Source of the DNA: Nitrososphaerota archaeon
Lineage (GTDB): Archaea > Thermoproteota > Nitrososphaeria > Nitrososphaerales > JAGGXQ01
Direction: 5' to 3'
DNA length: 11,610 bases
NCBI GenBank assembly: GCA_021162925.1
Contig: JAGGXQ010000020.1
Location: 1-11,610 of the forward strand
Shown here: positions 6,511 to 11,610 of the stretch, piece by piece
Position numbering within the stretch: the first letter of the stretch is position 1
Layout: every line of letters begins with the position of its first letter
Program-made: the position numbers and the translations under genes
Notes under the pieces: generated by a model
Seen by the model: only the letters and a program-made list of their open reading frames with translations
Databases searched by the model: none
Told to the model about the DNA's origin: nothing

Positions 6511-7027
6511 CCTCGAACCCTATGAGCGATACCACGTCGTACCCTTTTAACTTCTCCCTCCCCTTTAGGCCCTTCAGCTCTATGATGAACGCCAGGGCCC
6601 TCACGGTCCCGCCGAGCCTCTCGACCAGCTCGGCTGCCGCCTTCGACGTCCCCCCCGTGGCGAGTAAGTCGTCTATTATCAGGACCCTGTCCCCCTTTCC
6701 GATCGCATCTGCGTGCACTTCGAGGCCGTCGAGCCCGTACTCCTTCCAGTACTCGGCCTTGAGCTTCTTCCAAGGGAGCTTTCCGAGCTTCCTCAAGGGG
6801 ACGAACGGCAGGCCGAGCTTGTAGGCTACAGGGGATGCGATTATGAACCCCCTTGCCTCTATCCCCGCGACCACGTCGACCTCCCCCTCGAACATATCCG
6901 AGAAGGTATCTATCACGTACCTGAACGCCTCCGGGTCCTTCAAGAGCGGCGTTATGTCCCTGAATAAGATGCCCTTCTTCGGGAAGTCCGGTATGCTCCT
7001 TATCCTTGAGGCGAGATCGAAGCCCAC
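6497..7027 (-). CDS. apt: Adenine phosphoribosyltransferase
   Basis: 176 aa from GTG at 7027; no ATG fits, and a TATA box 28 nt upstream supports a leaderless GTG start. It converts adenine and PRPP to AMP and pyrophosphate in the cytosol (purine salvage). Seen: N-terminal IPDFPKKGILFRDITPLL (12-29), the classic APRT signature; GIEARGFI (55-62); and RKLGKLPW (79-86), the flexible loop. The PRPP-binding loop is VLIIDDLLATGGTS (115-128), with the Asp pair and TGGT. Length matches the family (about 170-180). It is divergent from prs, whose product PRPP is its co-substrate, and it is first in an operon with the HMG-CoA reductase gene (14-bp overlap). Confidence 0.95.
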   Translation of the reverse strand: MGFDLASRIRSIPDFPKKGILFRDITPLLKDPEAFRYVIDTFSDMFEGEVDVVAGIEARGFIIASPVAYKLGLPFVPLRKLGKLPWKKLKAEYWKEYGLDGLEVHADAIGKGDRVLIIDDLLATGGTSKAAAELVERLGGTVRALAFIIELKGLKGREKLKGYDVVSLIGFEDEEL

Positions 7028-7035
7028 GGCCTACC

Positions 7036-7046
7036 TTTTTAATATA
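7036..7046 (+). promoter_or_regulatory. TATA box of prs
   Basis: TTTTTAATATA, centred about 28 nt before the prs ATG at 7069, predicts a leaderless mRNA. It lies next to the oppositely oriented apt TATA box, with the palindrome ATACGTAT (7044-7051) bridging the two. Confidence 0.6.
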
Positions 7047-7048
7047 CG

Positions 7049-7060
7049 TATTATTTAACT
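7049..7060 (-). promoter_or_regulatory. TATA box of the apt-hmgA operon
   Basis: Minus strand AGTTAAATAATA, centred about 28 nt before the GTG at 7027. It supports both the leaderless reading and the choice of GTG as apt start. Confidence 0.55.
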
Positions 7061-7068
7061 TAGCTGTG

Positions 7069-7944
7069 ATGGCGTGCAAGGTATTGGCCGGCCCCGCTTC
7101 TAGGGAAATAGCCGAGGGGCTCTCCAGAATCCTTGGCCTGGAGCTTGTGGATGTCGAGCTAAGGGTCTTCCCGGACGGGGAGAGCAAGGTCAGGCTCCTG
7201 GGGGATTTGGGCGATGTGTCCATAGTGGTCCAGTCGACCTACCCTCCGGTCGACTCCCACCTCTTTCAAGCCCTCCTCATAGCCCACAAGGCCAAGTCCC
7301 TGGGCTCGAGGGTCGTGATGGTCATGCCCTACCTGGGGTACGCCAGGCAGGACAAGGAGTTCCTGAAGGGGGAGGCCGTGAGCATAGCGACGGTGGCCAG
7401 GTTGCTGAAGTGCGTCGGGGTCGAGAGGCTGCTGACGGTCGACATACACAGCGTCCATGGCTTGGGCTACATGCCCTTTCAGGCCTACAGCGTCTCCGCG
7501 ATACCCCTGCTCGCCGAGCGCTTTAAGGGGATGGAGCTGAGCGACCCGCTAGTCGTCTCGCCCGACCTAGGGGGGAGGAACAGGGCCGAGGCCTTCGCCA
7601 AGCTGATCAAGAGCGAGAGCGTTTACCTGAGGAAGTTCAGGGACAGGGAGACGGGCGAGATAAGGATGGAGCGCCCCGAAGTCGACCTAAAGGGCAGGGA
7701 CGCGATCCTAGTCGACGACATAGTGAGCACCGGGGGGAGCCTGATCAAGGCGGCGGAGCTCCTGAAGGAGGCGGGGGCCGATAGGGTATACTCGGCCTGC
7801 ACCCACGCCCTCCTGGTAGGCGACGCCCTAGAGAGGATAAAGGAGGCCCTAGATGGCCTGGTTGCGACGAACACCGTCCCCAGCCCGGTCAGCGAGGTCG
7901 ACGTGAGCCCAGTCCTGGCCGGGCACCTTAAAACCCTGGTGTGA
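7069..7944 (+). CDS. prs: Ribose-phosphate pyrophosphokinase (PRPP synthetase)
   Basis: 291 aa from ATG at 7069; upstream in-frame codons to 7006 overlap apt and the promoter and are excluded. It makes PRPP from ribose 5-phosphate and ATP, for nucleotide, His and Trp synthesis and salvage. Seen: an N-terminal half with FPDGESKVR (34-42); the ATP-side flexible loop PYLGYARQDKEFLKGEAVS (87-105); VDIHSVH (124-130) with metal/substrate His residues; and the ribose-phosphate/PRPP loop DAILVDDIVSTGGS (211-224). The short length (bacterial enzymes about 310-320) matches archaeal Prs. The gene is transcribed singly from a leaderless promoter, divergent from apt. Confidence 0.95.
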   Translation: MACKVLAGPASREIAEGLSRILGLELVDVELRVFPDGESKVRLLGDLGDVSIVVQSTYPPVDSHLFQALLIAHKAKSLGSRVVMVMPYLGYARQDKEFLKGEAVSIATVARLLKCVGVERLLTVDIHSVHGLGYMPFQAYSVSAIPLLAERFKGMELSDPLVVSPDLGGRNRAEAFAKLIKSESVYLRKFRDRETGEIRMERPEVDLKGRDAILVDDIVSTGGSLIKAAELLKEAGADRVYSACTHALLVGDALERIKEALDGLVATNTVPSPVSEVDVSPVLAGHLKTLV

Positions 7945-7957
7945 GCCTGGGCCGAAG

Positions 7958-7967
7958 GTTTAAAGCC
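7958..7967 (+). promoter_or_regulatory. TATA box of rnz
   Basis: GTTTAAAGCC, centred about 28-30 nt before the TTG at 7991. It supports a leaderless transcript starting at or a few bases before that TTG. Confidence 0.5.
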
Positions 7968-7990
7968 CTTCCGGGCGATGACCCTAGGAT

Positions 7991-8908
7991 TTGGGCGACC
8001 TAAAGCTCGTGTTCCTGGGGACCTCGTCGGCGGTGCCTACGAAGGATAGGGGCCTGAGCTCCATAGCCGTTCTGAGGAAGGGAGAGGTGCTGCTCTTCGA
8101 CGCGGGGGAGGGGGTCCAGAGGGCGATGATGAAGGCGGGGATAGGGTTCGGTGGCAGGATGAGGGTCTTCATAACCCACATGCACGGAGATCACTGCCTC
8201 GGCCTCATCGGCATGCTCCAGACCATGGGTCTGCTGGGGAGGGAGAAGCTGCTCGAGCTCTACGGCCCTAGGGGCCTACTGGAGTTCGTCGAGTCGAACG
8301 TTAAGATGCTCCATTACTGCCCTCCCTTCCCCATATCCTTCAAGGAGGTAAGGGAGGGGGTCGTGCTGGACGCCGGAGAATACGTGGTCAAGGCCCATCC
8401 GGCCCTCCACTCGATACCATCCTTCTCCTACGTCCTAGAAGAGAAGGAGAGGCCGGGGGTCTTCTACCCGGACAAGGCCGTGGCCCTTGGGGTTCCGAGG
8501 GGGAGGCTGTGGCACGAATTGCAGCACGGCAGGCCCGTCAGGGTGGGGGATAGGGTTATCCGCCCCGAGCAGGTCACGGGCCCGAAGAGGCCTGGGAGGA
8601 AGATAGGGATAAGCGGGGACACCAGGCCCACCGAAGGGCTGGTTGAGTTCTTCAGGGGTTGTGACGTTCTGGTCTTCGAGTCGACCTACGACGACTCCCT
8701 GGCCGACAGGGCCGTGGAGAACCTGCACTCGACCGCTAGGGAGGCTGCCGAAGTGGCCAGGGAGAGCGGCGTGGGCAAGCTCGTCCTCTACCACTTCAGC
8801 CCCAGATACAGGGATGTCGGCCTGCTGGTCGAGCAGGCGAGGGAGGTCTTCCCGAACGTCGTGGCGGCCGAGGACCTGATGACCCTCGAAGTCCCCCTGA
8901 GGTCTTAA
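7991..8908 (+). CDS. rnz: Ribonuclease Z (tRNA 3'-processing endoribonuclease)
   Basis: 305 aa. It removes the 3' trailer of tRNA precursors in the cytosol. It is a short-form metallo-beta-lactamase-fold enzyme. Metal ligands seen: HMHGDH (63-68), H140 in the HSIPSFSY context, D210 in GDTRP (209-213), and H268 in YHFSPRY. H246 in NLHSTAREAA completes the family's AxDxxH-like region. The arm that binds the tRNA elbow is the segment around 155-205 ending in GPKRPGRKIG. The start is TTG at 7991: an in-frame stop (TAG 7985) blocks extension, and the nearby ATG at 7978 is in another frame. The product then begins MGDLKLVFLGTSSAVPT, the expected RNase Z N-terminus. Length is typical (about 305-320). 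It stands alone between prs and the BMP operon. Confidence 0.96.
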   Translation: MGDLKLVFLGTSSAVPTKDRGLSSIAVLRKGEVLLFDAGEGVQRAMMKAGIGFGGRMRVFITHMHGDHCLGLIGMLQTMGLLGREKLLELYGPRGLLEFVESNVKMLHYCPPFPISFKEVREGVVLDAGEYVVKAHPALHSIPSFSYVLEEKERPGVFYPDKAVALGVPRGRLWHELQHGRPVRVGDRVIRPEQVTGPKRPGRKIGISGDTRPTEGLVEFFRGCDVLVFESTYDDSLADRAVENLHSTAREAAEVARESGVGKLVLYHFSPRYRDVGLLVEQAREVFPNVVAAEDLMTLEVPLRS

Positions 8909-8909
8909 C

Positions 8910-8919
8910 ACATTTATGT
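8910..8919. promoter_or_regulatory. Upstream half of a putative operator pair (ACATTTATGT)
   Basis: A near-palindromic 10-mer differing at one base from the perfect palindrome at 8951-8960, with centres 41 bp apart (about four helical turns). It begins just after the rnz stop and upstream of the BMP TATA box. Regulator unknown. Confidence 0.4.
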
Positions 8920-8928
8920 TAAAAAAGT

Positions 8929-8936
8929 GTTAAAAG
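8929..8936 (+). promoter_or_regulatory. TATA box of the BMP/ABC transporter operon
   Basis: GTTAAAAG, centred about 27 nt before GTG 8959 and 36 nt before ATG 8968. A second copy of TGTTAAAA lies 12 bp upstream (8917-8924) and could be an alternative or decoy box. Confidence 0.45.
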
Positions 8937-8950
8937 TAGCCGTTGTCATA

Positions 8951-8960
8951 ACATTAATGT
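8951..8960. promoter_or_regulatory. Downstream half of a putative operator pair (perfect palindrome ACATTAATGT)
   Basis: A perfect 10-bp palindrome covering the predicted transcription start and the GTG start codon of the BMP gene. A protein bound here would block transcription. Its near-copy at 8910-8919 flanks the TATA box on the other side. Confidence 0.45.
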
Positions 8961-10233
8961 GGTAAAAATGGGGGAAACGATCTTCAACAAGAAGATGAGT
9001 AGGAGGGAGGCCCTCTCAACGGGCGCAAAGATCGGCATCGCCGCTGGCATAGGGGTCGCCATAGGCGCGGTCGGCGGTTACCTAGGGGGTGCTTCTACCG
9101 CCCCGCCCCCGAAGACCACCACTACCACGGTCACCAGCACCTTCACGAAGACCGTCCCAGGTAAGAAGATCAAGGCCGGCTTCATATACGTCGGTCCGGT
9201 CGGCGACTACGGCTGGACCTACGCCCACGAGATGGGTAGGCAGTACGTCGCGTCGAAGTTCCCGTGGCTCGAAACGATGACCGAGGAGAGCGTCCCCGAA
9301 GACCAGGCCGATACCGTCATCGACAGGATGGTGTCGGAGGGCGCCGACATAGTCTTCACGACGAGCTTCGGGTATATGGACTCGACCATAAAGGCCGGGG
9401 AGAAGTACCCCGACAAGGTCTTCGAGCACTGCTCCGGTTACGAGAGGAGGTCGAACGTCGGGACCTACTTCGCCGAGTTCTACCAGCTCTACTACCTCTG
9501 CGGGCTTGCGGCGGGGGCCATGAGCGAGACGAACAAGGTAGGGTACATCGCAGCCTTCCCGACCCCTGAGGTGATCAGGCACATAAACGCGTTCGTCCTA
9601 GGGGCCAGGGCCATAAACCCGAAGATAAAGGCGTACGTGATCTGGCTCTTCAGCTGGGTCGATCCGAGCGGGGCCAGGAAGGCCGCGGAGACCCTGGTCG
9701 AGTCGAAGGACTGCGACGTCCTGGCGTTCACCGAGGACACGCCGGCCACGCTCGAGGTCGCCGAGAAGTACCAGAAGAAGGGGAAGAAGGTCTGGAGCTT
9801 CAGCCACTACAGCGACATGCAGCACTACGGCCCAACCGCCCACCTCACGGGGCAGGTAGTAAACTGGGGGCTCATGTACGAGAGGATACTCGCCGACCTA
9901 TACTCCGGGTGCTGGAGGAGCAAGGACCTCTGGTGGAGGATAGGGGATGGAATGGACTACAGGTGGTCCATGCCCGTCGATAAGAGCACGTTCGACTTGA
10001 AGCTGGGCGCGGTCTACCCGGCCCCGCTCAACCCGGCGATACCAGAGGAGGTCAGGGCGCTCATAAAGCGCAGGTACGAGGAGATGAAGGAGCTGATCTT
10101 CGAGCCGTTCACCGGGCCGATAAGGGATCAGGACGGCGTGCTAAGGGTGAAGGAAGGGGAGAGGCTCGGCCACGACGAGCTGTGGAGCATGGACTGGTTC
10201 GTCGAGGGGATAGAGAGCAAGATACCTTCCTGA
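8959..10233 (+). CDS. BMP-family ABC transporter substrate-binding protein, membrane-anchored with Thr-rich stalk
   Basis: 424 aa from GTG 8959 (chosen because it sits 27 nt from the TATA box); ATG 8968 and ATG 8995 are alternatives. Residues 1-17 are basic and polar and end in SRRE, then ALSTGAKIGIAAGIGVAIGA forms a hydrophobic segment. This is a signal/anchor with a partial twin-arginine look (SRRE) and no lipobox Cys. A Thr/Pro stalk follows (TAPPPKTTTTTVTSTFTKTV, about 48-67). From residue 70 the BMP (PnrA/Med-like) domain begins with KAGFIYVGPVGDYGWTYAH. It contains VGTYFAEFYQLYYLCGLAAG and KVGYIAAFPTPEVIRHINAF, typical of the subgroup that binds purine nucleosides or bases. It acts outside the membrane, delivering ligand to the transporter whose ATPase gene starts 2 bp after its stop. 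The ligand is inferred from family and nearby apt/prs; other nucleoside-like ligands are possible. Confidence 0.88.
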   Translation: MVKMGETIFNKKMSRREALSTGAKIGIAAGIGVAIGAVGGYLGGASTAPPPKTTTTTVTSTFTKTVPGKKIKAGFIYVGPVGDYGWTYAHEMGRQYVASKFPWLETMTEESVPEDQADTVIDRMVSEGADIVFTTSFGYMDSTIKAGEKYPDKVFEHCSGYERRSNVGTYFAEFYQLYYLCGLAAGAMSETNKVGYIAAFPTPEVIRHINAFVLGARAINPKIKAYVIWLFSWVDPSGARKAAETLVESKDCDVLAFTEDTPATLEVAEKYQKKGKKVWSFSHYSDMQHYGPTAHLTGQVVNWGLMYERILADLYSGCWRSKDLWWRIGDGMDYRWSMPVDKSTFDLKLGAVYPAPLNPAIPEEVRALIKRRYEEMKELIFEPFTGPIRDQDGVLRVKEGERLGHDELWSMDWFVEGIESKIPS

Positions 10234-10235
10234 GT

Positions 10236-11610
10236 ATGAAGGCCGTAAGGATGGTGGGGATATCGAAGAGATATCCCGGAGTGCTCGCCAACGATAGGAT
10301 AGACTTCGAAGCCGAGGCCGGGGAGGTCCATGCGCTCCTAGGGGAGAACGGCGCCGGGAAGACGACGCTGATGAAAGTGCTCTACGGCCTTGTCAAGCCG
10401 GACGAGGGGGAGATATACGTATACGGGAGGAGGGCGAGGATCAGATCGCCGAAGGATGCCATAAGGCTCGGCATATCGATGGTCCACCAGGACTTCAAGT
10501 TAGTCCCGGCCCTCACGGTGGTGGAGAACATCCTCCTCGGCCTCCCAGAGCCGAAGCTCCTCATAAAGTACGGGGAGGTCAAGTCCTACATAAGGGGACT
10601 TGCGAAGAGGTACGGCATAGAGATCGACCTAGATGCCAAGGTGAACCAGCTATCGGTCGGGGAGAAGCAGAAGATCGAGATACTCAGGGCCCTCTGCCAG
10701 AAGGCCAAGATACTCATCCTGGACGAGCCTACCTCCGTTCTCACCCCCCTGGAGTCGAAGAACCTATTCAGGATGGTGAGGAGGATGAAGGAGGAGGGGA
10801 AGACCGTGATCTACATAACCCACAAGCTCGGCGAGGTCTACGAGATATGCGACAGGGTAACGGTCCTGAGGAAGGGGAGGAGGATAGCCACCCTCAACGT
10901 CTCGGACGTCGGCCCCAGGGAGCTCGCGGTGATGATGGTCGGCGAGCTACCCGAGCCTAGGTTCTTCGACCGCCCCAGCGCTGGTAGGATAGCCCTGAAG
11001 CTCGTCGACGTCTCCGCCTACGACGACAGGGGCCTGCTCGCCCTCAAGGACGTGAGCATGGTGGTGAGGGAGGGGGAGATAGTGGGGATAGCTGGCATGG
11101 CCGGTAGCGGCCAGAGGGAGCTCTCGGAGGTGATAGCGGGGCTCAGGAAGCCTTTCAAGGGTAGCGTGACGCTCTTCGGGGAGGATGTGACCGGCATAGG
11201 GCCAAGGCGCATGATGGAGAAGGGCGTGGCCTACATACCCGAGGACAGGATGGAGATGGGGCTCGTCCCGAGCATGAAGGTCGAGGAGAACCTGATGCTC
11301 AGGAGCTACCGCTACCCCCCTTACTCGAACGGCTTCCTCCTGAACTTGAAGGAGATAAGGAGCTCCGTAAATTCCTTGATAAATAGGTTCGGCATAGTCG
11401 CAACCCCAGAAACCCTTGCCAGGAACCTATCGGGCGGGAACACGCAGAGGCTCCTACTGGCGAGGGAGCTCTCCCACATGCCTCGGCTCATAGTCGCATG
11501 CTACCCGACCAGGGGCCTGGACGTCAGGAGCGCCAACTACGTGAAGGGCCTGTTGCTGGAGCACAGGAACAGGGGCGCGGCCATCATCCTGATATCCGAG
11601 GACCTGGAGG
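10236..11610 (+). CDS. BMP-type nucleoside/purine ABC transporter ATPase (tandem domains), 3' partial
   Basis: 458 residues are visible from ATG 10236, two bases after the substrate-binding protein stop; the gene runs off the window end. Domain 1 has Walker A GENGAGKTT (36-44), Q-loop Gln85, signature LSVGEKQ (139-145), Walker B ILILDEP (159-165) and H-loop His196. Domain 2 (from about 252) has the degenerate Walker A GMAGSGQREL (287-296) usual in sugar/nucleoside-type tandem ATPases, then YIPEDR (343-348), signature LSGGNTQ (398-404) and PTRGLDV (424-430). The last visible residues, ISEDLE, are the second H-loop region, where Glu takes the place of the His. Full length in the family is about 500-520, so roughly 50 residues are missing. 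The ATPase works at the inner membrane face; two permease genes would be expected next. Confidence 0.93.
   Translation, partial: MKAVRMVGISKRYPGVLANDRIDFEAEAGEVHALLGENGAGKTTLMKVLYGLVKPDEGEIYVYGRRARIRSPKDAIRLGISMVHQDFKLVPALTVVENILLGLPEPKLLIKYGEVKSYIRGLAKRYGIEIDLDAKVNQLSVGEKQKIEILRALCQKAKILILDEPTSVLTPLESKNLFRMVRRMKEEGKTVIYITHKLGEVYEICDRVTVLRKGRRIATLNVSDVGPRELAVMMVGELPEPRFFDRPSAGRIALKLVDVSAYDDRGLLALKDVSMVVREGEIVGIAGMAGSGQRELSEVIAGLRKPFKGSVTLFGEDVTGIGPRRMMEKGVAYIPEDRMEMGLVPSMKVEENLMLRSYRYPPYSNGFLLNLKEIRSSVNSLINRFGIVATPETLARNLSGGNTQRLLLARELSHMPRLIVACYPTRGLDVRSANYVKGLLLEHRNRGAAIILISEDLE

Noticed and set aside
7006-7068. A longer N-terminus for PRPP synthetase from ATG 7006
   Set aside because: It would run through the apt start and the TATA box; the family N-terminus and TATA spacing fit ATG 7069.
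1-11610. CRISPR array, insertion sequence or rRNA
   Set aside because: No evenly spaced repeats, no transposase-like ORF with terminal inverted repeats, and no rRNA-like sequence were seen on either strand.

Overview
The window looks like chromosomal DNA of a (probably thermophilic) archaeon. Four things point there. Promoters are TATA boxes about 27-30 nt upstream of start codons, which implies leaderless mRNAs. Thiamine synthesis uses an archaeal-type ThiD-ThiN fusion. The PRPP synthetase is short (291 aa). Codon use is strongly biased to AGG and ATA. A TACK-type lineage is plausible, but the sequence does not let me name a species. Nearly all of the window is compact housekeeping DNA.

Layout from left to right. 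(1) A two-gene plus-strand operon: an NCS1 permease, probably a hydroxymethylpyrimidine (HMP) importer of CytX type and cut by the window start, then a ThiD-ThiN fusion that phosphorylates HMP and joins it to the thiazole phosphate. Together they take up a thiamine precursor and convert it to thiamine phosphate. (2) A convergent MFS transporter on the minus strand, whose 3' end overlaps thiDN by 15 bp. (3) An AT-richer interval, about 3700-5110, unlike the GC-rich flanks. It holds a non-genic or decayed stretch with a coiled-coil ORF remnant, a PIN-domain (VapC-like) ribonuclease gene, and directly upstream a YwgA/Panacea-like gene. This is the only accessory-looking part and the best candidate for an undescribed module, possibly toxin-antitoxin-like. 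A diverged 27-bp direct repeat brackets it, and it abuts a tRNA-Arg(CCU) gene. (4) A minus-strand pair, apt (adenine phosphoribosyltransferase) and a class II HMG-CoA reductase, overlapping by 14 bp. (5) Divergent from apt across a 41-bp intergenic gap, prs (PRPP synthetase). (6) rnz (RNase Z), read from a TTG start. (7) A BMP-family substrate-binding protein with a membrane anchor and Thr-rich stalk, followed by the first 458 residues of its tandem-domain ABC ATPase. Permease genes presumably lie beyond the window.

PRPP made by Prs is the co-substrate of Apt, and the BMP/ABC importer is of a family that takes up purine nucleosides or bases. Regions 4-7 could therefore serve purine salvage, though they are not one operon. 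RNase Z processes tRNA 3' ends, and HMG-CoA reductase supplies mevalonate for isoprenoid lipids. The most interesting regulatory signals are two nearly identical 10-bp palindromes flanking the BMP promoter and the overlapping divergent promoter between apt and prs.
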